Below, piece by piece: positions 53,873 to 62,956 of a DNA stretch of 64,000 nt (the first letter of the stretch is position 1; every line of letters begins with the position of its first letter). Source of the stretch: Acidobacteriota bacterium (GTDB taxonomy: Bacteria; Acidobacteriota; Terriglobia; UBA7540); assembly GCA_902812465.1 (NCBI GenBank), contig CADDZE010000006.1, forward strand, positions 1-64,000. The letters are read 5' to 3'. The notes below the pieces were generated by a model, which searched no databases, was not told the origin of the DNA, and saw only the letters and a list, made by a program, of their open reading frames with translations. The translations under genes were made by a program, and so were the position numbers.

Positions 53873-55009
53873 ATGAAAAGACGAATCCGATTTTGGGCGG
53901 GACTCGCTGCGCTTTTGGCCATGGCGACCAGTATGCTCCTGGCCCAGGGCAAACTCGCGTCGAAGGTCCAACTGGCACGGCAAGAACACGCCGCCTCGCC
54001 CACCGCGCCTCCTCAGAATCGTCTGGCGATGCAGATTTTCGGCGATGCACGGACGGCTTGGCTGGGCGTCAAGCTGGAGGATGTTTCAGCCGACGACGTT
54101 AAGGAGCTGAAGCTGCCCGGCGCTTATGGCGCCAAGATCAGCGAGGTCGAGCCCAACAGCCCAGCCTCGAAGGCAGGACTGCAAGCGAACGACGTCATCG
54201 TCGAGTTTGACGGCGAACGCGTGCGTAGCGTCGCGGAATTGCGCCGCTTGATTCGTGAGACCCCGGCGGGCCGCACCGTGAGCGTGCGCGTAGTCCGTGA
54301 CGGGAAGGACCAAAGCGTCCGTGCGACCTTAGAAGAGCGGCGTGGCGAGGGCTTCGGCATAACGATGCCGCCACCCTCGGATTATCGTGTCGAGCCCGTT
54401 CCGCCACTCCGCATGCCGGACCTCTATTTCTTTGGCGGACCGCGCCTGGGCGTTTCCGTGTCCAGCCTCACCCCCCAGCTGGCTGAGTACTTTGGCGTCA
54501 AGGAAGGCAAAGGCGTCCTGGTGCGCGAGGTGACAAAGGACAGTCCGGCAGAGAAGGCAGGGGTGAAGGCAGGCGACGTGATCGTGAAGGTAGACAACCG
54601 GGAGGTGTCCTCCCCCGGAGACCTGCGCAGCGCACTCAACGCCGTTCGGGACAAGCATCAGGTAACCCTGACCATTGTTCGCAACCGGCAGGAGCAAACC
54701 CTGAAGGTCGAATTGCCTTCGTCCTCGGGCCATGGTACCGAAACGTCCGCCGAGGACTGGCTTACTCCGGCGGCTGACGAGCTGGCAGAGCTGGAGGACG
54801 AAATTGCCCAGGTAGCGTCCCGTGAGGCGAACCGCCAGGAGTTGCAGAAGAAAATCAGGGAGCTGCAGCGCCAGGCTCATGACCTGCAACAGAAGCTACG
54901 CGAGGAAGCGCTGACGAAGCAGCGGTTGTGGCAAAAGCAGATGCGCGAGCTTGCAGACCAGCTCCGTCGAGAGCTTGAGAGAGCAGGCGAGGCGGCGCAG
55001 GTAGTTTGA
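53873..55009 (+). CDS. Exported double-PDZ protein with C-terminal coiled coil, no protease domain
   Basis: A 378-aa protein. Signal peptide (about 1-24, ending LAMATSMLLAQG). Two PDZ domains: about 58-150 (AWLGVKLEDV ... PNSPASKAGLQANDVIVEFDGE) and about 190-275 (RLGVSVSSLT ... DSPAEKAGVKAGDVIVKVDNRE). A coiled coil follows (about 300-370, KIRELQRQAHDLQQKLREEAL). It resembles the C-terminal half of HtrA/DegS proteins but lacks the trypsin-like domain, so it would bind C-termini or unfolded chains rather than cut them. It follows the DUF4097 gene by 84 bp; both end in coiled coils. Confidence 0.88.
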   Translation: MKRRIRFWAGLAALLAMATSMLLAQGKLASKVQLARQEHAASPTAPPQNRLAMQIFGDARTAWLGVKLEDVSADDVKELKLPGAYGAKISEVEPNSPASKAGLQANDVIVEFDGERVRSVAELRRLIRETPAGRTVSVRVVRDGKDQSVRATLEERRGEGFGITMPPPSDYRVEPVPPLRMPDLYFFGGPRLGVSVSSLTPQLAEYFGVKEGKGVLVREVTKDSPAEKAGVKAGDVIVKVDNREVSSPGDLRSALNAVRDKHQVTLTIVRNRQEQTLKVELPSSSGHGTETSAEDWLTPAADELAELEDEIAQVASREANRQELQKKIRELQRQAHDLQQKLREEALTKQRLWQKQMRELADQLRRELERAGEAAQVV

Positions 55010-55091
55010 GGTTAGCCTCCCGTGCCGGTCCGCAAGGTTTCAACAACGTCCTACCAGAAGGCCCGGAAAGAGAGGTCGCGCTGCGGGGGTC

Positions 55092-56279
55092 TTAACGCGA
55101 CGGTACTTGTAACCTTCCATATTTCCTCAGCACTTCCTGCAGCTTGTCGTGGGGAATGGCCTCGACCTTATGGTCATCAAGGCCGGTCATGGTCTCCGCC
55201 GCCACCAGCGCATTGACAATCGCTTCCTCCGTCGCCTCCACGGTGGCGGCGAAAAGGGGATTCATCTCGTCGTTGGGCACCATCTCGAGATGTCGGATTC
55301 CCGCCGGCTGACTGGCGCCCGGATTGGCGGTCGAAAACGCGAGGAAGATATCACCCGAGCCGTTTCCGGAAACGCTGCCCGTTCTGGCCAAGCCCAGCGA
55401 CGCGCGGCGCGCTAGGCGCTTCAACTGGTGTGGCAGCAAAGGCGCGTTAGTGGCTATCACGATAATGATCGAACCGGTCTCCTCATGGCCAGAAGCCTTA
55501 AGCGCGCTCCAAATTTTGCTGCCCGCAATCTCGCGCCCCACGGGAACGCCGGCAATCCGCAGCTGTTCCCGCGATCCGCAGTTGCACTGCACCAAAACGC
55601 CCACTGTGTAGCCGCCCTGCTTGGCGTCTAACACTCGGGACGAGGTTCCCGTGCCACCTTTGAACTCATAGCAGATCATGCCGGTACCGCCCCCAACGTT
55701 GCCCTCTTCAACGGCTCCGGAGTGCGCGGCTTCGAGGGCATGAAAGACATCCTGCTGCTTCACGTGGAATCCGTTGACATCGTTCAGCCAGCCGTCGTAG
55801 GTTTCGGCCACCACCGGCAGCGACCACCAATAGTCGCTTCCCTCTGGCTGGCCGTGCTTGACGCGCCAGGCAATCACCGAATCGCGCACCACCCCCACGC
55901 TGTGAGTATTGGTAATCATGACAGGTCCTTCCAGAAACCCCGATTCTTCTAGCCAGGTGGTGCCTGTCATCTCGCCGTTCCCGTTCAGCGAGAACCAGCC
56001 GGCAAACACCTGGTCGCTGGAGCCGCGCCCGCGGGGTAGGATCGCCGTGACGCCGGTCCGCACTGGCCCCTTGCCCACTACCAGTCGTCCCGATCCGGAG
56101 GTTAGAGTGGTAAAGCCTACCTCGACTCCCGGAACGTCCGTAATGGCGTTGAGTGGCCCCGGGGTGCCATCAAACGGGATGCCGAGATCGCGGGCCCTCG
56201 GCTTCGGCTGCGACTCCGCCCTCCGCGGACAGCCCCAAATGACGAGGCAGCAGAAGACAAGACAATATCGACTGAACAT
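55092..56279 (-). CDS. P1 family peptidase (DmpA-like aminopeptidase/amidase)
   Basis: A 395-aa member of the self-cleaving P1/DmpA family (N-terminal nucleophile-like fold). The processing and nucleophile site is the Gly-Thr-Ser-Ser stretch in FKGGTGTSSRV. EGNVGGGTGMICYEFKGGTG and SIIIVIATNAPLLPHQLKRLARRASLGLAR are standard blocks. N-terminal signal peptide with Cys17 after LVIWG, possibly a lipoprotein. ATG 56279 has AAAGGAG upstream. The family covers D-amino acid amidases and beta-aminopeptidases, and the substrate is not assignable. Convergent with the PDZ gene. Confidence 0.9.
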   Translation of the reverse strand: MFSRYCLVFCCLVIWGCPRRAESQPKPRARDLGIPFDGTPGPLNAITDVPGVEVGFTTLTSGSGRLVVGKGPVRTGVTAILPRGRGSSDQVFAGWFSLNGNGEMTGTTWLEESGFLEGPVMITNTHSVGVVRDSVIAWRVKHGQPEGSDYWWSLPVVAETYDGWLNDVNGFHVKQQDVFHALEAAHSGAVEEGNVGGGTGMICYEFKGGTGTSSRVLDAKQGGYTVGVLVQCNCGSREQLRIAGVPVGREIAGSKIWSALKASGHEETGSIIIVIATNAPLLPHQLKRLARRASLGLARTGSVSGNGSGDIFLAFSTANPGASQPAGIRHLEMVPNDEMNPLFAATVEATEEAIVNALVAAETMTGLDDHKVEAIPHDKLQEVLRKYGRLQVPSR

Positions 56280-56387
56280 ACTTGGCTCCTTTCACTGGGA
56301 TTTTGAGGTCTGCGTCGCCGCAGTGTCCCACAATTGCAACAAAACTAAAAATGGTTTAGAACCTAATCGCAGCTTTCCGAGTGGCCT

Positions 56388-58634
56388 ATGATCTCGCTTC
56401 ACGCAAACTTGTTACGCAGAGTGACAACGCTTAGCCTGGCCCTGCCGCGACTTTGCTGTCTTCTGATGGCCCTGGTAATGATTCAGGTTGAGGGGACAAG
56501 AATGAAGGCTTCCCTGGAACCGTCTCTGAAGCCCTCAGCCGTCCGGGTAATCGTCAAGCCGGGCGAGTCGGTAGTATTGAGTACCGCATCCGCCGAGTTC
56601 GACATTTTTCCTTCAGGTTACATCCGGGCCTTCCTGCTTCGGAATGGGCACCACCTAACCCTGGACGAGCCGGGCACTGGCCTGGCGCCCGAGTCCGTGA
56701 GCGTCAATGGGAGGGCAATAGATCGCTTCCATTTCGATCTGGCACATGCGCGCGTCTCCGAAGCCGGGGGCAAGATAGGCGCAAGCGGACGCCGCGTAGA
56801 GTTAACAGGGGAAGGCGAGGCGGCGGACGCCTGGATCGCCGTCACGCTGGCCGCGGAAGTCTATGACGACTTCCCGAATGTCCTCGTGACCACCGCGGCG
56901 TTCAAGAACTCGGGAAGTGCCGCTGTGCGGCTGAGCCACATCGAGCATGAGACCCGGCGGCTGAACGCATCGCTGGCCGATCCTCGGGTTGCGCCTTATC
57001 ATCTCTGGTCGTTTCAGGGATCCAGCACGCGGTGGGGCAAGGACGACGTCTTCGAGATTTCTGATCATTTCTTCCAAGCTAACCCTATGGGCGCCCCGAA
57101 TGCCGAGGGAATGGGGGGCGGGATCCCGGTGGTGGCATTCTGGACCGCATCGGTGGGCGAGGCCATCGGCCACCTGGAGACCCTGCCACTTACGCTCACC
57201 CTTCCCGTGCGTGTCGAACCCGATCAGCTCATCCGTGCCTCCCTGGAGCTAAGCCCGGAAACCACGCTGACGCCGGGCGCGGTCTTCTCTACGCCTCGCG
57301 CCTTCATCGCCGTTTATCATGGCGATTTCTTTGAGCCCCTGCGGTTTTACTCGTTGATCTTACAGCGCGAAGGTTGGACCCTGCCGGAATCGAACCCTCA
57401 GGACTACCAGGTGAGCTGGTGTGGCTGGGGATACGAGTCTGAGGTAACGCCGGCGCAAATGGTGGGCACGATCCCCAAGCTCCAGGAACTTCACATCCGT
57501 TGGGCGACGTTGGACGACCGCTGGTTCAACAACTATGGCGATTGGCAGCCGCGGCCCGATACCTTTCCCGGCGATGCCATCCGCCAGATGGTAAAGACCT
57601 TTCACCAGCAGGGCATCTCCGTGCAGATTTGGTGGCTGCCCCTGGGCGCCGAGGACGGTCATGGGCACTATGAATCACACCGCTACGGGCTGTCCCAGGT
57701 GGTTAAGGACCATCCGGAGTGGCTGATTCTGGATCAGAACGGCAAGCCGGCACATATGATTCGCAACCTCGCCGCCTTGTGTCCTGCGGTGCCGGAGGTG
57801 CAGGAGTATTACCGCGAGCTGACCCGGCGGTTCATTCAGCAGTGGGATTTTGACGGCCACAAGCTGGATAACGCCTATACCGTACCCCCCTGCTACAACC
57901 CGAAGCACCACCACCGGTCGCCACAGGACTCGGTTAACGCAGTAGGAAAGGTCTACGAGATAATCTTTCAGACGACGCGCGCCCTGAAACCTCAGAGCGT
58001 GACCCAGATCTGCCCCTGCGGAACGCCGCCCAATCTGGCCTGGCTCCCCTATCTCGACCAGGCCGTTACAGCCGACCCGGTCGGATCAGTCCAGGTGCGG
58101 CGCCGAATCAAGATGTACAAGGCGCTGTTGGGCCCGGCGGCCGCCGTCTATGGCGACCATGTCGAACTGACTGCCATCCGCTTTGGCCGGAGAGAGATCG
58201 ATTACGGGCGCGATTTCGCGTCCACCCTGGGCACGGGAGGAGTGCTTGGCACCAAGTTTGTCTGGCCCGATCCGGGCCCACGCTTTGCGAATGTTCTTTT
58301 GACTCCTGAGAAGGAGTTTTACTGGAAGAAGTGGATTGACCTTTACGACTCGAAGATGCTTTCCCAGGGCAGATTTTTGGACCTCTATATCTACGGCTAC
58401 GACATCCCCGAGGGCTACGCGATCGAAAAGAACAAGTGCATTTACTATGCTTTTTACGCGCTGCGTTCGCACGAACCATGGAGCGGTGAAGTCGAGTTGC
58501 GCGGTCTGGAGGCTCGCCCCTACCGCATCACGGATTACGAAAGCGGGAAGGATTTCGGTACTGTTCGCGGGCCGCAAGCACGCGTCCCGGTCTCCTTTGT
58601 TCATCACCTGCTTCTCGAGGCCGATCCTGAATGA
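56388..58634 (+). CDS. GH36-like (clan GH-D) alpha-galactosidase-type glycosidase
   Basis: A 748-aa exported protein with a hydrophobic leader (about 11-33). The N-terminal half is an all-beta domain (about 45-300). The catalytic barrel (about 340-620) has QVSWCGWGYESEVTPAQM, RWATLDDRWFNNYGDW, IWWLPLGAED and DFDGHKLDNAY, the last aligned with the KxD nucleophile motif of GH36. A C-terminal beta domain ends YRITDYESG. Related to melibiase-type alpha-galactosidases, but the conserved blocks are divergent, so the sugar specificity is uncertain. The Tat amidase gene follows after 34 bp, likely in one operon. Confidence 0.8.
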   Translation: MISLHANLLRRVTTLSLALPRLCCLLMALVMIQVEGTRMKASLEPSLKPSAVRVIVKPGESVVLSTASAEFDIFPSGYIRAFLLRNGHHLTLDEPGTGLAPESVSVNGRAIDRFHFDLAHARVSEAGGKIGASGRRVELTGEGEAADAWIAVTLAAEVYDDFPNVLVTTAAFKNSGSAAVRLSHIEHETRRLNASLADPRVAPYHLWSFQGSSTRWGKDDVFEISDHFFQANPMGAPNAEGMGGGIPVVAFWTASVGEAIGHLETLPLTLTLPVRVEPDQLIRASLELSPETTLTPGAVFSTPRAFIAVYHGDFFEPLRFYSLILQREGWTLPESNPQDYQVSWCGWGYESEVTPAQMVGTIPKLQELHIRWATLDDRWFNNYGDWQPRPDTFPGDAIRQMVKTFHQQGISVQIWWLPLGAEDGHGHYESHRYGLSQVVKDHPEWLILDQNGKPAHMIRNLAALCPAVPEVQEYYRELTRRFIQQWDFDGHKLDNAYTVPPCYNPKHHHRSPQDSVNAVGKVYEIIFQTTRALKPQSVTQICPCGTPPNLAWLPYLDQAVTADPVGSVQVRRRIKMYKALLGPAAAVYGDHVELTAIRFGRREIDYGRDFASTLGTGGVLGTKFVWPDPGPRFANVLLTPEKEFYWKKWIDLYDSKMLSQGRFLDLYIYGYDIPEGYAIEKNKCIYYAFYALRSHEPWSGEVELRGLEARPYRITDYESGKDFGTVRGPQARVPVSFVHHLLLEADPE

Positions 58635-58668
58635 CGCGACCGCTCTGTCAACCAACCGGGAGGACAGC

Positions 58669-60282
58669 ATGCTAAGCCGAAGACAATTCCTGCAGAGCGG
58701 CCCTGCAGCGACTGCCGCCGTTGTTTCGGATGGCTGGCTGTTCCGCGCGACGCCGGCATGGCACAGCGCGCCGGAGGTTCCGGAATTCGAGTTTGCCGAG
58801 TACACGATCACGCAGCTTCAGCGAGCAATGCAGGAAGGCCGCCTAACTTCGCAAACCCTCACCGAGAAATACTTGGAGCGTATCGAACCGATCGACCGTC
58901 AAGGTCCGGCCCTCAACTCCGTCATCGAGCTAAACCCGGACGCCGTGGCCGCCGCTCGGTCACTGGACGAGGAACGCCGGGCCCGAGGGCCTCGGGGACC
59001 ACTGCACGGCATTCCCGTCCTCATCAAGGACAATATCGGGACAGCCGACCGCATGACCACCACCGCCGGCTCGCTGGCGCTGAAGGGCTCAATTCCTCCC
59101 CAAGACTCTTTTGTAGCCCGCAAGCTGCGTCAGGCGGGTGCTGTAATTCTGGGGAAAACCAACCTGAGTGAGTGGGCCAATATCCGGTCGAGCCACTCGA
59201 CCAGCGGCTGGAGCGCGCGCGGCGGCCTCACTCGCAATCCTTACGCCCTTGACCGCAATCCCTGCGGCTCGAGTTCGGGGTCGGGCGCTGCCGTCAGTGC
59301 CAACCTGTGCGCCGTCGCCGTAGGGACGGAAACAGACGGTTCCATCGTATGTCCCTCGTCGGCCAACGGTATCGTGGGTATCAAACCAACACTGGGGTTG
59401 GTCAGCCGCGCCGGCATCATCCCCATCGCCCACAGCCAGGATACCGCCGGCCCTATGACGCGCACCGTGGCCGATGCGGCAGCACTGCTGACGGCGCTCG
59501 CGGGCGCCGATCCGCAAGACAGCACCACCAAGGTCAGCCGGGGTAAAGCGCAGGATTACACGCAATTTCTCGATCCCAAGGCTCTGAAAGGAGCTCGCAT
59601 CGGGGTGGCGCGCAAGTTTTTCGGTTTTAACGATGCGGTGGACAGACTGCTAGACGCCGCGCTCCAGGAGATGAAACGCCAGGGCGCGGTGCTGATCGAT
59701 CCTGCGGACCTCGAACATCATGACCAGTTTGGCAGGTCCGAGCTTGATGTGCTGCTCTATGAGCTCAAGGCTGACCTGAACGCGTATCTGGCAGCGCTCG
59801 GGCCCGCGGCGCCCGTGCGCTCCTTAAAGGAGATCATCGAGTTCAACGAAAGGCACCGCCAGGAAGAGATGCCCTACTTCGGACAGGACCTTTTCATCAA
59901 AGCTCAGGCCAGGGGTCCGCTCACGGAGAAGAAGTATCTGGATGCCTTGGCCAAGAATCATCGCTTGTCGAGACGGGAAGGTATCGACGCCGTGATGGAC
60001 AAGCTGCATCTGGATGCTTTGGTAGCGCCTACGGGCGGCCCGGCTTGGGTCACCGACTTAGTGAATGGGGATCACGATTCGGGTGGCTGCTCGACGCCCG
60101 CCGCTGTGGCCGGCTACCCACACATCACAGTCCCGGCGGGATTTCTCTTTGGCTTACCGGTTGGCCTATCATTTTTCGGCCGCGCCTACAGCGAGCCCAC
60201 CTTGATCAAGCTGGCCTACGCGTTCGAGCAGGCGACCCAGTCCCGCCGTCCGCCGCGATTCTTGCCGCACGCAGAGCTTTAA
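58669..60282 (+). CDS. Tat-exported amidase (amidase signature family)
   Basis: A 537-aa Ser-cisSer-Lys hydrolase. Tat signal MLSRRQFLQSG at the start. Catalytic Lys in VLIKDNIG, cis-Ser in CGSSSGSGAAV, nucleophile Ser in GTETDGSIVCPSS. ATG 58669 has GGGAGGA upstream; a longer in-frame extension back to 58336 runs through the GH36-like gene in another frame and is rejected. Length and order match peptide or acyl amidases of this family, but the substrate is unknown. It is likely co-transcribed with the GH36-like gene and followed by a hairpin. Confidence 0.93.
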   Translation: MLSRRQFLQSGPAATAAVVSDGWLFRATPAWHSAPEVPEFEFAEYTITQLQRAMQEGRLTSQTLTEKYLERIEPIDRQGPALNSVIELNPDAVAAARSLDEERRARGPRGPLHGIPVLIKDNIGTADRMTTTAGSLALKGSIPPQDSFVARKLRQAGAVILGKTNLSEWANIRSSHSTSGWSARGGLTRNPYALDRNPCGSSSGSGAAVSANLCAVAVGTETDGSIVCPSSANGIVGIKPTLGLVSRAGIIPIAHSQDTAGPMTRTVADAAALLTALAGADPQDSTTKVSRGKAQDYTQFLDPKALKGARIGVARKFFGFNDAVDRLLDAALQEMKRQGAVLIDPADLEHHDQFGRSELDVLLYELKADLNAYLAALGPAAPVRSLKEIIEFNERHRQEEMPYFGQDLFIKAQARGPLTEKKYLDALAKNHRLSRREGIDAVMDKLHLDALVAPTGGPAWVTDLVNGDHDSGGCSTPAAVAGYPHITVPAGFLFGLPVGLSFFGRAYSEPTLIKLAYAFEQATQSRRPPRFLPHAEL

Positions 60283-60286
60283 GGGA

Positions 60287-60307
60287 ATCCGGCCCGCCTG
60301 GCCGGAT
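60287..60307. terminator. Hairpin between convergent amidase and DegT genes
   Basis: Perfect 8-bp stem ATCCGGCC/GGCCGGAT with a CGCCT loop, just after the amidase stop. No T-run. Confidence 0.4.
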
Positions 60308-60365
60308 CGCTGCAAACGTGAGACGAGCATCGAGGGCAGGGCGCGGCTCCGGGCACGACTGCGCC

Positions 60366-61472
60366 CTAGCGAGATCCCACGATCTCCCGCAGGCTCCGGG
60401 CCACGTATTCGACCTGAGCTTCCGTCAGCTCAGGATAGAGCGGCAAACTCAACACGCGCTCGCAGGCCCGTTCAGCATGAGGAAAACTGCCCGGCCCGTA
60501 CCCGAGGTGCGCCAGGGCGGGTTGCAGGTGGAGCGGACGAGGATAGTGCACAGCAGTGCCGACACCTCGCTTAGCCAGTTCAGCTCGCACCCGGTCCCGG
60601 TCATCGACGTACACCACGAAAAGGTGATAAACCGCTCTGACTTCGGGTAGGTCCCGCAAGAGCTCGACGCGGGCGTCGTGGAGGTGTTGGCGATAGAGAT
60701 CGACTAGGTAGCGCCGCCGCTGCGTCCAGGCATCCAGGCGCTTCAGTTTGATCCGCAGAACAGCACACTGCAGGCTGTCGAGTCGGTAGTTGTAACCGAC
60801 GTACGCTTGCTCATAATGATCCTTCTGGCCGTGATGCCGCAATGCGCGGGCGAGAGCAGCAGCCCGAGCATCGTTGGTGGTGAGTGCGCCGCCCTCGCCA
60901 TACGCTCCCAGGTTCTTGGTTGGATAGAAGCTGAACGCCGCTGCCGAGCCAAGAGAGCCAACCCTACGCCCGCGATAGCGGGCCCCGTGCGCCTGGCACG
61001 CATCCTCAATGACGGCGAGGTGATACTTGGCCGCCACGGCCGAAATGACATCAAAATCGACCGGCTGGCCATAGAGGTGTACGGGAAGAATGGCCTTAGT
61101 GCGGGGAGTAATCGCGGCCTCGATGCTTTGAGGATCGATGTTGGCGGTGGCGGGATCGATGTCGGCAAAGACCGGCCGCGCGCCGGTATAAAGAATCGCC
61201 TCGGCCGTCGCCAGGAAAGTATTGGGCGTCGTGATCACTTCGTCGCCCGCTTGCACACCAGCGACGAGTAGCGCCAAGTGCAGCGCGCTGGTTCCGGAGT
61301 TCACCGCGACGCAATGGTTGACCCCGCAGTATGCGGCGAACTCCTTCTCGAACTGTTCCACCTCCTCGCCCAGCACGAATATCCCACTGCCACATACGCG
61401 ATCGATCGCCTCGAGTATTTCAGCGCGAAGCTCAACGTACTGAAGCGCGAGATCGAAGTAGGGGACGTCCAT
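60366..61472 (-). CDS. DegT/DnrJ/EryC1/StrS family sugar aminotransferase
   Basis: A 368-aa PLP enzyme. Motifs: VNSGTSALHLAL near 57, ITTPNTFLATAEAI, DACQAHGARYRG, and the PLP Lys in FYPTKNLGAYGEGG. The family transfers amino groups to keto-sugars for surface glycans or antibiotics. The pairing with ferrochelatase 20 bp upstream has no obvious metabolic logic, so the two may simply share a promoter. The start ATG 61472 lacks a clear ribosome site, and coupled translation from hemH is possible. Confidence 0.92.
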   Translation of the reverse strand: MDVPYFDLALQYVELRAEILEAIDRVCGSGIFVLGEEVEQFEKEFAAYCGVNHCVAVNSGTSALHLALLVAGVQAGDEVITTPNTFLATAEAILYTGARPVFADIDPATANIDPQSIEAAITPRTKAILPVHLYGQPVDFDVISAVAAKYHLAVIEDACQAHGARYRGRRVGSLGSAAAFSFYPTKNLGAYGEGGALTTNDARAAALARALRHHGQKDHYEQAYVGYNYRLDSLQCAVLRIKLKRLDAWTQRRRYLVDLYRQHLHDARVELLRDLPEVRAVYHLFVVYVDDRDRVRAELAKRGVGTAVHYPRPLHLQPALAHLGYGPGSFPHAERACERVLSLPLYPELTEAQVEYVARSLREIVGSR

Positions 61473-61492
61473 CGGTTGCCGCGGGCTTCCCT

Positions 61493-62527
61493 TTAGGCCG
61501 ACGAGGTGGCGGTTGAGCGGACCCGTGCCTGTTCCAACACCAGGTCTGCCAAGGCACGGATGAAGGTGGGTGAGTCGTTGAGAGCGGGCATCACTTCAAA
61601 GTGGCGAATGCCGCTTTCCAGGGCCACCGCGCGCGCTTCGATGTCAATTTCGTACAGTGTTTCCACGTGGTCAGAAACAAAGGCGATGGGCACGACCAAC
61701 ACGCGCTCGACTCGGACGCCTGCGAGCCGCCGGAGGGTGTCGCACAAGGAGGGTTCGAGCCACTTGCCCGGGCTGACACGGCTCTGGTAGCAGAGATGAT
61801 AGGGATTAGACCAGCCGCCGCGCTCCATGACCAGCGAAACCGTGGCCTCGACCTGTGCCTGGTAGGGGTCGCCTTCCGCGATCACGCTCAGCGGCACGCC
61901 ATGCGCGCTGAACACCAGATGCACGTCCGCTGCGGGCGAAGGAAATCGGTTGAGCCCCTCTTCAATCTTCTCCGCGACCGCAGCCAGATAGCCTGGGTGA
62001 TCGTAAAAGCAGCGGACGATCTGCGTCCGCAGGTCTCTGAGGACCGGAAAGCGCGCGACCTGACGCTGCCATTCCCTCAGGCTGCTGCCCGTTGTGGTCC
62101 TGGAGTATTGCGGATAGAGCGGCAACAGGACGGCTTCGATGCAACCAGCGGCTGCCACGCGGCATACGGCCTCTTCAGTGAGCGGATGCCAATAACGCAT
62201 AGCGACGAATACCTGAGCATTCAGGGTCTGGCGGAGCTCGCGCTCGAGCGCCGCGGCCTGGCGCTCAGTCCACTCCCTGAGCGGCGAAGCTCCCCCGATC
62301 CGTTCGTAGTGTTGCTGGACATGCCGCGCCCGCCGCGAAGCCACAAGCCGCGCCAGCGTCGGCCGCGCCAGCCGGGCGAAGGGGAAATCAATGATATCCG
62401 GGTCAGAGAAGAGGTTGTACAAGAACGGCTCGACCGCTGCAGGCGAATCGGGTCCACCCAATTGAAACAGGACGACGGCCAGGCTGCGTCCGTTTCGCTT
62501 TTCCCGTTCGGTTGCATGTCCTCGCAT
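61493..62527 (-). CDS. hemH: Ferrochelatase (protoporphyrin or coproporphyrin type)
   Basis: A 344-aa enzyme inserting ferrous iron in haem synthesis. Catalytic His in VFSAHGVPLS and the acidic metal path in FVSDHVETLYEIDIEA are both present; the N-terminal LFQLGGPDSPAAVEPFLYNLFSD is typical. No [2Fe-2S] Cys cluster. Whether the substrate is protoporphyrin IX or coproporphyrin III cannot be decided from these motifs. ATG 62527 is preferred; TTG 62539 lies too close to the only AGAAGG. No other haem gene is nearby. Confidence 0.93.
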   Translation of the reverse strand: MRGHATEREKRNGRSLAVVLFQLGGPDSPAAVEPFLYNLFSDPDIIDFPFARLARPTLARLVASRRARHVQQHYERIGGASPLREWTERQAAALERELRQTLNAQVFVAMRYWHPLTEEAVCRVAAAGCIEAVLLPLYPQYSRTTTGSSLREWQRQVARFPVLRDLRTQIVRCFYDHPGYLAAVAEKIEEGLNRFPSPAADVHLVFSAHGVPLSVIAEGDPYQAQVEATVSLVMERGGWSNPYHLCYQSRVSPGKWLEPSLCDTLRRLAGVRVERVLVVPIAFVSDHVETLYEIDIEARAVALESGIRHFEVMPALNDSPTFIRALADLVLEQARVRSTATSSA

Positions 62528-62956
62528 TGTGTTCGACAACCCTTCTCAGCTTGTACGTCCGCCGACAAGAATAGCCGGTGGCCTGCCGATGGCACCTCCC
62601 GAGCAACCTTGGCCCGTGGCAACAAGGGATGATCAGGATCGGCGTGGTCGAGCAGCCTTGCAAGTTTGGCGCGCCAGTTCGTGTATGGTACTGCCACTGA
62701 AGCGCCTGGCACAACTTGCAAGCCTGACTCACCCCGCGTCCTACGCCTTCGCGAGACGGCCGCCCGAAAAGCCAAGGCTTCCCCCCAATGACTCTGCAGA
62801 CGGAGAATCTGTCCTTCCGTTTCTGTTCCTGCCTTTAAAGCTTCGCTTGTCGGAACAGCAAACCTTGACACGTCTTCACAGCCTATTACATCCTGGTTAA
62901 CATAGTAAACGGGGCGCTTTTTCAAAACGCGGAACGAGTGCAGCGCAAAGAGAGAA
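62528..62956. other. Divergent intergenic region before the TMTC-like gene
   Basis: A 429-bp stretch with overlapping open frames on both strands but no ribosome-linked gene with family features. It should contain promoters for hemH (minus) and the TMTC-like gene (plus); a lone TTGACA near 62866 has no good -10. Confidence 0.4.

Noticed and set aside
58336-58668. N-terminal extension of the amidase
   Set aside because: It lies within the GH36-like gene in another frame; the strong ribosome site and Tat signal at 58669 define the true start.
62540-62925. Large open frames on both strands between hemH and the TMTC-like gene
   Set aside because: High-G+C shadow frames without family motifs or ribosome sites; the minus-strand one continues into hemH in the wrong frame.
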